64,000 nucleotides of DNA. Source: JAENVT01 sp963805445 (lineage in GTDB: Bacteria; Actinomycetota; Acidimicrobiia; Acidimicrobiales; Ilumatobacteraceae). Shown one piece after another: positions 45,625 through 55,414 of this stretch. The notes beneath the pieces are model-generated. The model ran no database searches. It was not told where the DNA came from and saw only the letters and a program-made list of their open reading frames with translations. The DNA lies in assembly GCA_963805445.1 (NCBI GenBank), contig CAWDUI010000037.1:23056-87055 (forward strand), given 5' to 3'. The position numbers and the translations under genes are program-made. Each line of letters opens with the position of its first letter. Position 1 is the stretch's first letter.

Positions 45625-46614
45625 ATGCCAACGACATCACGCAAAGACAAGATGGAGTACCGCCGGCTCGGTCGCAGCGGCCTCAAGGTCTCGGTGCTGT
45701 CGTTCGGGAGCTGGGTGACGTTCGACAACCAGATGAAGGACGACCGGCGATGGAGTGCATGCAGACGGCGTACGACGCAGGGTGCAACTTCTTCGACAAC
45801 GCCGAGGCGTATGCCGGGGGGAGAGCGAAGCGATCATGGGCCGCGTCATCGCCGAGCTCGGTTGGAGGCGCAGACGTACGTGCTGAGCACGAAGTTCTTC
45901 TGGGGCATCGAGCGAGTGCCGAACATGAAGTCAACACGTTGAACCGCAAGTACCTCATGCATGCCATCGACGGCTCGCTGGAGCGAATGGGTGTCGACTT
46001 CGTCGATCTCCTGTACTGCCACCGAGCGGACCCGGACACGCCGCTCGAGGAGACGGTGTGGGCGATGAGCGACATCGTCTCGTCGGGCAAGGCGCTGTAC
46101 TGGGGAACGAGCGAGTGGGCAGCCGACGAGATCCGCGCGGCATGGGAGATCGCCGAGCGCCACCACCTTCACAAGCCAGTGACCGAGCAGCCGCAGTACA
46201 ACCTGCTCGAGCGCAAGCGTGTCGAGAAGGAGTACGCCAGGCTGTACGACCGAGATCGGGCTACGGGACCACGACCTGGAGCCCGCTGGCATCCGGGCTG
46301 CTGACAGGCAAGTACAGCGACGGCATCCCCGCACTCGTGCGGCTCGCTCTCCGGCTACGAGCTGGCTGGCAAAGCGCAACTGTCCGACGACGCTGCGTTG
46401 GCCAAGGTCGAACGCCTGCGCCCGATCGCCGACGAGCTCGACTGCACGATCGCGGAGCTGTCCCTCGCCTGGTGCGCCGCCAATCCGAACGTGTCGACGT
46501 GTGATCACCGGCGCCAGCCGGGCCAGCCAGGTCGCCGAGAACTTTGCGGCGATCGACGTGTTGCCACTGCTGACGCCCGAGATCATGGACAGGATCTCGG
46601 CGGCGGTGGCATAA
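45625..46614 (+). CDS. Aldo/keto reductase (potassium-channel beta-subunit-like), many frameshifts
   Basis: About 330 residues. ATG 45625 follows AAGGAGAA. Joined blocks: MEYRRLGRSGLKVSVLSFG, NFFDNAEAYAGG (catalytic Asp/Tyr), YVLSTKFFWGI (Lys), GSLERMGVDFVDLLYCHRAD (His), VSSGKALYWGTSEWAADEI, VTEQPQYNLLERKRVEKEY, and TTTWSPLASGLLTGKY. NADPH-dependent carbonyl reduction is expected; substrate unknown. It sits between hisF and hisI and has no known role in histidine synthesis. Confidence 0.85.
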
Positions 46615-46641
46615 GCAATCGCCCGGCGGTACCCTGCGGCC

Positions 46642-46969
46642 GTGGCCCTGGAGAACGAAAAGCTGCCGATCAAGATGCTCAACGACCGGCTCCTGGTGCA
46701 CATCCCGGAGAAGGACGGCGAGCGTCGATCGTCGGGTGGCATCGTGATTCCAGCGACTGCGCAGATCTCCAAGCGGCTGGTGTGGGCCGAGGTGGTGGCG
46801 CTCGGCCAGAACGTGCGCAGCGCCGAGGTCGGCGACCGCGTGCTGTTCAGCCCGGAGGATCGCTACGAGGTGGAGGTCGGCGGCAACGACTACATCATGT
46901 TGCGCGAACGCTACATCGATGCGGTCGCCGCGACCCGCATCGAGGCCAGCACAGGGTCTGTATCTCTAG
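46642..46969 (+). CDS. GroES-like co-chaperonin paralogue, one frameshift at the C-terminus
   Basis: About 108 residues from GTG 46642. KMLNDRLLVHIPEKDGERRS, GGIVIPATAQ, WAEVVALGQNVRSAEVGDRVLFSPED and YEVEVGGNDYIMLRERYIDAV follow the GroES fold, but the mobile loop differs from canonical GroES. Removing one extra T at about 46957 gives the ending STGLYL and TAG 46967-46969. No groEL is adjacent, so this is a stand-alone paralogue whose partner is unclear. Confidence 0.85.
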
Positions 46970-47020
46970 CAGCGTCGCTGGCGATATCTCCCGAGGTGCG
47001 TCCGGTCGGCTCGCCGTAGC

Positions 47021-47386
47021 ATGTCGCCCATGTCCCGCGGCGTGACGATCCAGCCAACTCCCGAGCAGCTCTCGGCGATCAAGTACGACTCGGCTGGTCT
47101 CGTGGCCGCCATCGCCCAAGACGTCGAGACCAAGGCGGTGCTGATGCTGGCGTGGATGAATGCCGAGACACTCCGAACGACGCTGGAGAGTGGTCGGATG
47201 GTCTATTGGAGCCGCAGCCGCCAAGAGGTGTGGCGCAAGGGTGACACCAGCGGTGACCGCCAGTTCGTCCGCGAGGCGTATTACGACTGTGACGCCGACG
47301 TGTTGCTGTTCATGGTCGAGCAGGAAGGCAACGGGGCGTGTCACACCGGCGCCTATTCGTGCTTCTTCCGCCGGTTCGGCGAATGA
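47021..47386 (+). CDS. hisI: Phosphoribosyl-AMP cyclohydrolase
   Basis: 121 residues (118 if ATG 47030 is used). MLAWMNAETLRTTLESGRMV, YWSRSRQEVWRKGDTSGDRQ, the metal motif DCDADVLLFMV and ACHTGAYSCFFRRF are all present, and the gene is intact. It opens the PR-AMP ring in step 3 of histidine synthesis. There is no fused HisE domain. The stop overlaps the trpE ATG (ATGA), linking His and Trp synthesis. Confidence 0.95.
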   Translation: MSPMSRGVTIQPTPEQLSAIKYDSAGLVAAIAQDVETKAVLMLAWMNAETLRTTLESGRMVYWSRSRQEVWRKGDTSGDRQFVREAYYDCDADVLLFMVEQEGNGACHTGAYSCFFRRFGE

Positions 47387-48912
47387 CGGGGCTGCGCATG
47401 CGGCCGAGCCGCGACGAGTTCCGCAGTCTTGCTGCACAGCACACGGTCGTGCCGGTGTGGACCGAAGTGCTGGCCGACCTCGAGACGCCGGTCGCTGCGT
47501 ACGCCAAGCTGGTCGGGTCGGGCTCTGGCTTCTTGCTGGAGTCCGTCGAGCACGGCGAGCGCTGGAGCCGGTACAGCTTCGTGGGGCGTGACCCGGTCGC
47601 CACACTCGAGCTCCGTGACGGCCGCATCACCACGTTCGGCCCGGTCCCGTCGTCGGTGCCACTCGATCGCGGCATGCTCGCTGCCCTCGACGAACTGCTG
47701 CGCATCTACCGCGCGCCGATCATCTCCGATCTGCCGCCGCTGCAGAGCGGTGTGATGGGCTACCTCGGGTACGACGTCGTGCGCGAGGTGGAGCACCTTC
47801 CCGACATGCCCCGCGACGATCGCCACCTCCCCGACGCGGCGATGAGCGTGATCGGTTCGTTGGCGGCGTTCGACCACTGGCGCCAGCGGGTCTATCTGAT
47901 CGAGAGCGTGCCGGTCTTGGAGATGGGCAGTGACGAACTGGATCAGGCCTACGACGCTGCGATCTGCCGCGTCGAGCGCGCCGTGGCCGACCTCGCCCGG
48001 CCGCTGGCCTACGTTCCCGTGGAGCCTCCTCAGGCCGACGACGAGATGCCGGCCGTCCGCAGCACGATGGCCAACGGTGTCTTCCAACAAGCCGTCGAGG
48101 TCGCCAAGGAGCACATCGTCGCCGGCGACATCTTCCAGGTGGTGCTCTCGCAGCGCTACGACATCGACCTCGAGGCCGACCCGTTCGACTTCTACCGCGT
48201 CCTTCGCCAGGTCAACCCGAGCCCGTACATGTACTTCCTGCGCCATCCCGACATCACCATCGTCGGCAGCTCACCCGAGCCGATGGTGCAGGTGCTCGGC
48301 CGCAAGGTCGTCAGCCGCCCGATCGCCGGCACCCGCCGGCGTGGCCGCGACGACGACCACGATCGGCGGATGGCGGGCGAGTTGAAAGAGAACCCCAAAG
48401 AGGTTGCCGAGCACATCATGCTCGTCGACCTCGCCCGCAACGATGTCGGCAGGATCGCCAAGTTCGGCACGGTGCACGTCGACGAGTTGATGACGCTGGA
48501 GCGCTACAGCCACGTGATGCATCTCACGTCGCAGGTCAGCGGCGAACTGGTGGAAGGCAAGACCCCCATCGACGTGTTGCGGGCCACGCTGCCCGCGGGC
48601 ACGGTCAGCGGCGCCCCCAAGGTGCGGGCCATGGAGATCATCGATTCGCTCGAACCGGTGAAGCGCGGCCCCTACGCCGGCGTGGTGGGCTACGTCGACT
48701 TCAGTGGCAACCTCGACACCGCCATCGCGATCCGGACGATGTTCGTCGGCGCCCACGGCGCCTCGTTTCAGGCCGGAGCCGGCATCGTCGCCGACTCGAT
48801 CCCCGACGAGGAGGACCTGGAGTGCCGCAACAAGGCAGCTGCGCTTTTGGCTGCCGTCCCCGCGGCGCGCCGCATGACCGCTCAACGCACTGCCGTCGGC
48901 ACGCCCGCCTAG
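47383..48912 (+). CDS. trpE: Anthranilate synthase component I
   Basis: 509 residues, intact. Chorismate-binding blocks: SVEHGERWSRYSFVGRDPV at the N-terminus, IFQVVLSQRYDIDLEADP, SPEPMVQVLGRKVVSRPIAG, DLARNDVGRIAKFGTV, LPAGTVSGAPKVRAMEIID and GYVDFSGNLDTAIAIRTMF. It makes anthranilate from chorismate with a TrpG partner not in this window. The start ATG 47383 overlaps the hisI stop. A 14-bp palindrome follows at 48922-48935. Confidence 0.96.
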   Translation: MTGLRMRPSRDEFRSLAAQHTVVPVWTEVLADLETPVAAYAKLVGSGSGFLLESVEHGERWSRYSFVGRDPVATLELRDGRITTFGPVPSSVPLDRGMLAALDELLRIYRAPIISDLPPLQSGVMGYLGYDVVREVEHLPDMPRDDRHLPDAAMSVIGSLAAFDHWRQRVYLIESVPVLEMGSDELDQAYDAAICRVERAVADLARPLAYVPVEPPQADDEMPAVRSTMANGVFQQAVEVAKEHIVAGDIFQVVLSQRYDIDLEADPFDFYRVLRQVNPSPYMYFLRHPDITIVGSSPEPMVQVLGRKVVSRPIAGTRRRGRDDDHDRRMAGELKENPKEVAEHIMLVDLARNDVGRIAKFGTVHVDELMTLERYSHVMHLTSQVSGELVEGKTPIDVLRATLPAGTVSGAPKVRAMEIIDSLEPVKRGPYAGVVGYVDFSGNLDTAIAIRTMFVGAHGASFQAGAGIVADSIPDEEDLECRNKAAALLAAVPAARRMTAQRTAVGTPA

Positions 48913-48921
48913 TACTGCAAA

Positions 48922-48935
48922 GGCCAACGTTGGCC
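48922..48935. terminator. Palindrome GGCCAACGTTGGCC just after trpE
   Basis: A perfect 14-bp inverted repeat 10 nt past the trpE stop, in the 218-nt gap before the convergent membrane-protein gene. It could cap the his-trp transcript, but lacks loop and U-run; a protein site is equally possible. Confidence 0.35.
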
Positions 48936-49130
48936 CGTCGACGACCCGGGCCGAGCGGACAAACCACGGATACAAGTCGCCGGCTCAGTGCGCCATTTCG
49001 CTGCTCGAGTCGCCCGACCGATCTCTTGGCGCGATGCTGCGAACCCGATCAGGCTGCGATCTCGGCAGCCCTGAATGTCAACGCGCGCAACGCAGGGCGA
49101 ACGTTTCCGGACGCGCCGAACCGCGCAGGC

Positions 49131-49661
49131 TCAGTCGATGAGTCCACCGATCAGCAAGATGGTGCCCAGCGCGCCGACGGCGAGGGTACCGAGCAGGGCG
49201 ATCGCCACGAGGCCGGGAACGCTGCAGATCGCCCGGATCCCTGCGTAGAGCGCGGGCATCTCCTTGCGGCGCTCCTTCAGATCGAGCCGCACCGACCCGA
49301 GCGACTTGGCGGTGTTGGCCAGCCGCTCGCCGGTGTCGTAGTTGATGAGCACGTTGGCGGTGCTGCGCGAATCGTCGAGCACCGTGCGAACATCGTGGAG
49401 CAGAGCAGGGGCCGCCTTCACCGTCGTTCTGACGTAGAACCAGGCGATCAGCGCGGCGACGGTCGGCGCCAGGCACAGCGCGCCGCCGATCACGACCCAC
49501 GTCGATCTGGAACCATCGAAGATCCACAGACCGGTCGCGAAGGTTGCGGCGCCGATGAAGGCCGCGACGGCAGCCATCCCGAGTGCGAGCGTGCTGACTC
49601 GCGCCAGTGTGTTGCGGAGGCCGTCAGAGACGCGCACGGCCACGCGATCGAGATCTGCCAT
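49131..49661 (-). CDS. Hypothetical membrane protein (about 4 transmembrane helices)
   Basis: 176 residues from ATG 49661 (MADLDRVAVRVSDGLRNTL). Hydrophobic segments near residues 25-48, 56-76 and 145-176, separated by a polar region of about 70 residues (LLHDVRTVLDDSRSTANV, DLKERRKEMPALYAGIR). I do not recognise the family. No signal peptide is present. It converges on trpE and is divergent from ygfZ. Confidence 0.65.
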   Translation of the reverse strand: MADLDRVAVRVSDGLRNTLARVSTLALGMAAVAAFIGAATFATGLWIFDGSRSTWVVIGGALCLAPTVAALIAWFYVRTTVKAAPALLHDVRTVLDDSRSTANVLINYDTGERLANTAKSLGSVRLDLKERRKEMPALYAGIRAICSVPGLVAIALLGTLAVGALGTILLIGGLID

Positions 49662-49705
49662 CTCAACAGTGTGGCATCCGGCGACGGTGCTGCGACACTG
49701 GTGTG

Positions 49706-50351
49706 ATGGACACGACCTGGCTCGGCGATCGTCGTGATGTCGTCGTGATCGACGGTCCCGACGCGGCGACGCTACCTGCAATCACAGGCCTCCCAAGACC
49801 TGCGCGGGATGGTCATCGGCGACTCGCGGTGGACGTTCTTCCTGCAGCCGACGGGACGCGTCGACGTTCTGGCACGGGTGACCATGACCGGCGACGAGAC
49901 GTTCCGGCTCGACACCGATCCCGGTTTCGGGCCGGTGCTCGAGGCCCGACTCAACCGATTCAAGATTCGCGTCAAGGCGACGGTCACGATCGCGGACGAG
50001 CCCGGCGAGCCTCCACCGGCGTCGACGACGACGCCCGAATCGCCGCTGGCGTGGCCGCTGATGGGCGCCGAGATCGTTCCCGGCGAGACCATTCCGGTCG
50101 AGACGGGCCTGGACGCCGTGGCGATCAGCTTCACCAAGGGTTGCTATCCGGGTCAGGAACTGGTGGAGCGGATGGACAGCCGAGGGGCCACGGCGCCGCG
50201 GCACCTCGTGGTGCTCGACAAGCGCGACGGCGACGAGCCCGGTGTGGCGGTGACGCAAGACGGTGCGCCGATCGGCGTGATCACGTCGGTGGGATCGACA
50301 CAGGTGCTCGCCTATCTCAAGCGTGGGAACGACGGGGCCGCGCGAGACTGA
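49706..50351 (+). CDS. ygfZ: Folate-binding tRNA-modification-type protein (YgfZ/GcvT-like), one frameshift
   Basis: About 214 residues, short for the family. The opening WLGDRRDVVVIDGPDAATYL leads, after one extra base near 49774, to SQASQDLRGMV. The hallmark Cys loop is FTKGCYPGQELVERM. RWTFFLQPTGRVDVLARV lies upstream. YgfZ-type proteins bind tetrahydrofolate and help maintain iron-sulfur enzymes. It is followed by a YjbR gene after 3 nt. Confidence 0.88.
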
Positions 50352-50354
50352 CCG

Positions 50355-50712
50355 ATGACCGTGTCGGGCAAGGCGTTGGCCAAGAACCTGGAGCGGATGC
50401 GATCGCTGGCAATGGCGTTGCCGGAAGCAACCGAGGAGGTCACGTGGGGTACCGACATCAACTTTCGGGTGCGCAAGAAGATCTTCGCATTCCCCGGTCA
50501 GGGCGGCAGCCTGACCGTGAAGGCGGATCGTGACGAGTTGCCAGCGCTGCTCGACGACGCTCGCTTCGCACCCGCGCCGTACCTTGCCCGGGGCGGCTGG
50601 GTGCGCATGGACTTGACCGCTGCGCCGATCGACTGGGGCGAGATCGACGAACTGATCCGCACCTCGTACTGCCTGATCGCTCCGAAGAAGCTCGCCGCCC
50701 TGCTCGAGCTGA
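50355..50712 (+). CDS. MmcQ/YjbR-family protein
   Basis: About 119 residues. RMRSLAMALPEATEEVTWG, FRVRKKIFAFPG, LTVKADRDELPALL and the C-terminal DELIRTSYCLIAPKKLAALL match the family, a cysteine/histidine-poor DNA-binding-like fold of unknown role. The raw frame reads through into the antisense region of the next gene; the family length suggests that one indel near 50705 hides a TGA at 50710-50712. Confidence 0.8.
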
Positions 50713-50723
50713 TCGCCGGCGAG

Positions 50724-51928
50724 CTATCCCAGGCCGGTGGCGGGCGCTCTGCGCCCTGCGAGCAGGGCGAGCTCCGGCGCCTGCCGCAACGACTGGCCGA
50801 TCCAAGCCGGGCTCGCCAGCGTCTCTGCGGCGCGGAGCCAACCGAGCGCGGTATCACGATCGCCCAAGGCCGCAGCGCTTCGGGCGATCACGAACGCCGA
50901 GACCGGCGAAGGGGATCGTCGGTAGGAGTCCGCCGCATAGTGAGCGGCCGCGTCGTAGTCACCGAGCCGTACCAGGATGCCGGCGAGGGCTCTGTTCGGC
51001 GTGCGTATTGCCCGTGGGCAGCGGCCGGGGGAGCAGGGCGACGAGGGTGCGGAGGGTATCCAGATCGGCGGCGTCGGGCGGGAGCCAGCGTGGTTGGCCG
51101 GTGTAGGCGAACGAATCGAGCAGGACCGCCCTGGCGAGCTCGGGACTGGTCTGGTGCAACTGCTGGTTGGCGCGGAACCACGGTGACGGGATCTGCTCGG
51201 GCAGCATGTGCGACACATCGTTGTCTCGCCACGCCGCTGTCTCGGCGAGCACCGCCGCGGCGAGGCCGGTCGGCGGCTGCTTCGACTCGCGGTGCGCACG
51301 CAACATCTGCATCTGCGCCATCAGCGGGAAGATCGCAGCGTAGATGGCGATGGTGCCGAATCGCGGCTGGCTGAGCAGCCACAGGCCGCCGCCGACGGTG
51401 ATGGCCAAGCTGGCGTACAGCATGACCAACCTGGCCTTCTTGCCGAGCACCAACTCGAGACCGGCCAGCACGATGTTGCCGCCGTCGAAGGGCAGGATCG
51501 GCAACAGGTTGAACAGCCCGATCACCGGGCCTGCCCACCACAGGGCACGGGCCGCGTCGGATGCGCCGAGCACCAGGGTGAAGCGGATGCACGCCCATTG
51601 CCCACAGCGCCAGCACGCTGATGGCGATCTGCACGGCCGGCCCGGCGAAGCTGATGCCGGCGCGTTCCCACCGCTTCAGCGGGCGGGTGGGCACGAACGA
51701 GGCGTATCCGGCGAGAAGGTCGAGTGAGATCTCGGCCTGGGCACCAGTGGCTCGCGCCGCGAACGCATGGCCGAGCTCATGGATCAACGTCAGTACAGCG
51801 ATGAAGCCGGCCAGCCAGATGCCGAGATCCGGGCCGTTGACGATCACCACGATCACCATGAACATGTAGAAACCGGGCCGGACATGAACGGGGAACCCGA
51901 ACAGTCGAAACGCCGGTTGCGAACTCAT
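50724..51928 (-). CDS. M50-family site-2 protease-like metalloprotease with TPR-like C-terminus, two frameshifts
   Basis: About 400 residues. N-terminal FRLFGFPVHVRPGFYMFM, zinc site LIHELGHAFAAR in a transmembrane helix, FAGPAVQIAISVL, then (after a break near 51590) FNLLPILPFDGGNIVLAGL with the third ligand. After about residue 250 a soluble tail with helical repeats (RLGDYDAAAHYAADSYRRSP, AALGDRDTALGWLRAAETL) looks TPR-like; it is reached through a second break near 51010. An intramembrane protease with a protein-binding tail is expected. Confidence 0.85.
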
Positions 51929-51990
51929 GACGCGAGCCTACGCGGGCGGAAAGTCCCTCCCACCGGCAGGACCGCGTAGACTCGTCTCTC

Positions 51991-54662
51991 GTGCCGTACG
52001 TCTACTCCTTTGATCACAAACACCGTCGTTCTCCCATGGAGTACAAAGATCTCCTCGGTGGTAAGGGCGCCAACCTGGCCGAGATGACCAGTGTGTTGAA
52101 GTTGCCGGTCCCGCCGGGCTTCACGATCTCCACCGATGCCTGCCGGGCCTACATGAAGGGCGGCTGGCCGAGCGGCCTCAGCGACGAGATCGCCACGCAG
52201 GTTGCCAAGCTCGAAAAGGCGATGGGTCGCGCGCTCGGCGACGCCGCCGATCCGCTGCTGGTCAGCGTGCGGTCCGGCGCCAAGTTCTCGATGCCGGGGA
52301 TGATGGACACCGTGCTCAACCTCGGTCTCAACGACAGCAGCGTCAAGGGTCTTGGCAGCTGTCACCGGCAACGAACGGTTCGCCTACGACAGCTATCGAC
52401 GGTTCATCGCCATGTACGGCCGCATCGTGCTTGGCGTCGACGGCGAGCACTTCGACAAGCCGCTCGAGGCAGCCAAGGCGGCGACCAAGGTCAAGACCGA
52501 CGCCGAACTGACGGCGAAGGCGTTGAAGGAGCTGTGCGGGCACTACAAGAAGGTCGTCGAAGGCCGAGACGGGCAAGCCGTTCCCGCAGGATCCCGCGAA
52601 GCAACTGCGTGGAGCCGTCGAGGCGGTCTTCGCCAGTTGGAACGGCCCGCGAGCAATCGCCTACCGCGTACGCGAGCGCATCAGCCACGACCTCGGCACC
52701 GCTGTCAACGTGCAGACGATGGTCTTCGGCAACCGCGACCAGCTGAGCGGCACCGGCGTCGGGTTCACCCGGAACGCGGCCACCGGCGAGAACAAGCCGT
52801 ACGGCGACTTCCTCATCAACGCCCAGGGCGAAGACGTGGTCGCGGGTATCCGCAACACCGAAGACCTCGACGACCTGAAGGGGCACTTCCCGAAGATCCA
52901 TGCCGAGCTGATCGACATCTTCAATCGCCTCGAGCGCCACTACACCGACATGTGCGACACCGAGTTCACGATCGAGCAGGGCAAGTTGTGGATGCTGCAG
53001 ACACGCGTCGGCAAGCGCACCGGCGCGGCGGCGTTGAAGATGGCCGTCGACATGACGAAGGGCACCGGCACCGGCAAGGCCCGCTGGAAGATCAGCAAGC
53101 ACGAGGCGATCATGCGAGTTGCTGCTGACCACCTCGATCAGGTGCTGCACCCGCAGTTCGCCGGCAAGGGCAAGGTGATCGCCAAGGGGCTGGCGGCGTC
53201 GCCGGGCGCCGCAGTCGGCCGGGTGTACTTCACTGCCGACGACGCGACCGATGCCGACGATCGTGGCGAGCCGGTCATCCTCGTGCGCAGCGAGACGAGT
53301 CCCGAAGACGTGCACGGCATGATGGTCAGCCAAGGCATCCTGACGGCACGCGGCGGTCTCGTCAGCCACGCTGCCGTCGTCGCCCGCGGCTGGGGTACGC
53401 CGGCCATCGTCGGCGCCGACATGGTGAAGATCGACGGCAAGCAGTTCACGGTTGGCGACATCGTCGTGAAGGAGGGCGACATCATCTCGCTCGACGGCAC
53501 GACCGGTGAGGTCATCCTCGGTGAGATGACGCTGGAGGCCTCGGAGCCGCCCGCTGAGTTCGTCACCATCCTCGAATGGGCCGATCAGGTTCGCAAGGGC
53601 AAGTTGGCGGTCCGTGCCAACGCCGACACCGGCGAGGACGCGACCAATGCTCGCCAGCTCGGCGCCGAAGGCATCGGCCTGTGCCGTACCGAGCACATGT
53701 TCCTGGCGCCGGATCGCCTGCCGGTCGTGCGCGAGATGATCCTCGCCGACACTCCCGCCGAGGAGACTGCGGCGCTGGCCGAGCTCGGTCGAGTGCAGCA
53801 GATCGACTTCGAGGAGATCCTCGAGGCGATGGATGGTCTGCCGGTGACCGTTCGCCTGCTCGACCCGCCGTTGCACGAGTTCCTGCCGTCGATCGAAGAG
53901 CTGCGGATCAAGCAGGCGTCGGAGGGGTTGTCGGCACGTGAGGACAAAGAGCTCGACGCCGCGGAAGACTGGGCCGAGCACAACCCGATGCTGGGCACCC
54001 GAGGCGTGCGTCTCGGCGTGGTCAAGCCGGGGCTCTACGCCATGCAGGTCAAGGCGCTGCTGGCCGCTGCCGCCGAGCTGCGCAAGAAGGGCAAGAACCC
54101 GATCGTCGAGGTCATGATCCCGCTGACCGTCAGCCGCGAGGAGATGGCGCTGGCGCGCGAGCTGGGTGCAGGCCGAGGTCGACGAGGCGTTGAAGGGCAT
54201 GAAGAACAAGCCCGACATCACCATCGGCACGATGATCGAGACGCCGCGCGCTGCGTTGTGCGCCGACGAGATCGCCGAGGAGGCCGACTTCTTCAGCTTC
54301 GGCACCAACGATCTCACCCAGATGACGTTCGGCTTCAGCCGCGACGACGTCGAAAGCCGGATGATGCCGGCCTACCTCGAGCAAGGCTTGCTGAAGCGCA
54401 ACCCGTTCGAAACGATCGATCAGCGAGGCGTCGGCGAGCTCGTTCGCATTGGCCGCCAAGCTGGGCAGGGCGACGAAGAAGGGGCTCAAGCTCGGCGTGT
54501 GTGGCGAGCACGGAGGCGACCCGGAGAGCATTCAGCTGTTCTACGACGCCGGTCTCGACTACGTCAGCTGCAGCCCGTTCCGGGTGCCGATCGCCCGCCT
54601 CGCCGCCGCACAAGCGATCATCGCTCGGGCCGGCGACGAGCGGTCAGTCGGACACGAAGTAG
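51991..54662 (+). CDS. ppdK: Pyruvate, phosphate dikinase, several frameshifts
   Basis: About 890 residues. The N-terminal ATP domain opens YVYSFDHKHRRSPMEYKDLL and KGANLAEMT. Phospho-His loop: ILTARGGLVSHAAVVARGWG. PEP/pyruvate barrel: RANADTGEDATNARQLGAEG, IGLCRTEHMF, FSFGTNDLTQMTFGF, and the catalytic Cys in LGVCGEHGGDP. Breaks lie near 52360, 52565, 54172 and 54448. It interconverts pyruvate/ATP/Pi and PEP/AMP/PPi. The GTG start at 51991 is in a 62-bp divergent gap with the M50 gene. Confidence 0.93.
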
Positions 54663-54678
54663 TCCGGACGGTCGCGTC

Positions 54679-55414
54679 ATGCAGGTACAGACTCGCCAGG
54701 GCCCGGCGTACGGTGTGGCCCGTCTGACGTTGGCACCCAACGAACCGGTTCGGGTCGAGAGCGGGGCGATGATGGCGATGTCGGCCGGCGTCGTGCTGCA
54801 GTCGAAGGCGGAGGGCGGCATCATGAAATCGCTGAAGCGCGCTGCCCTCGGTGGCGAGAGCTTCTTCGTCAGCACCTACACCGCACCCGCGTCGGGCGGC
54901 TTCGTCGACATCGCCGCCCGGTTGCCGGGCGACGTCACCACACACGATGTCTCGCCCGGTCATGCGCTTGTTCGTCCAGAAGGGCTCGTGGCTCGGCAAC
55001 GAGGTCAACGTCACCATCGACACCCAGTGGGGTGGGTTCAAGAACCTGTTCGGTGGCGAGGGTGGGTTCATCATCCGCGCCGAGGGTCAGGGCACGGTCG
55101 TGTTCGCCTGTTACGGCGCCCTCGAGGTGTGGACACTGCAGGCCGGGCAGTCGATCACGATCGACACCGGCCACATGGTGGCCTACGAAGACACCGTGCA
55201 GATGGCGATGCGCAAGGCCAGCGGCGGCGGGATGGTGCAGAGCTTCAAGAGCGGTGAGGGTTTCGTCTTCGACTTCACCGGTCCCGGCCGGGTGTGGACC
55301 CAGACCCGCAACCCGAACGAGCTCATGGGCTGGATCCAGAGCTTCGTCGGCACGGGCAACTCCAGTGGTACGTCGTTCGGTGGGGCGTTGGGCGGTCTGC
55401 TCGGTCGTGATTAG
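54679..55414 (+). CDS. AIM24 / TIGR00266-family protein, one frameshift
   Basis: 244 residues. Start ATG 54679 (MQVQTRQGPAYGVARLTL). RVESGAMMAMSAGVVLQSKA, GESFFVSTYTAPASGGFVDI, then one extra T near 54965, then FVQKGSWLGNEVNVTIDTQW and VWTQTRNPNELMGWIQSF. A beta-sandwich family related to mitochondrial AIM24, function unclear in bacteria. The TAG is followed immediately by the terC ATG. Confidence 0.88.

Noticed and set aside
40726..46614. Foreign or chimeric block suggested by dense frame breaks
   Set aside because: Gene order (nth, hisCBHAF, then hisI-trpE) is sensible and continuous with the flanks, and breaks occur elsewhere too; local consensus error explains it better.
52491..54317. 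608-codon minus-strand frame
   Set aside because: Antisense to ppdK, which has all catalytic motifs on the plus strand.
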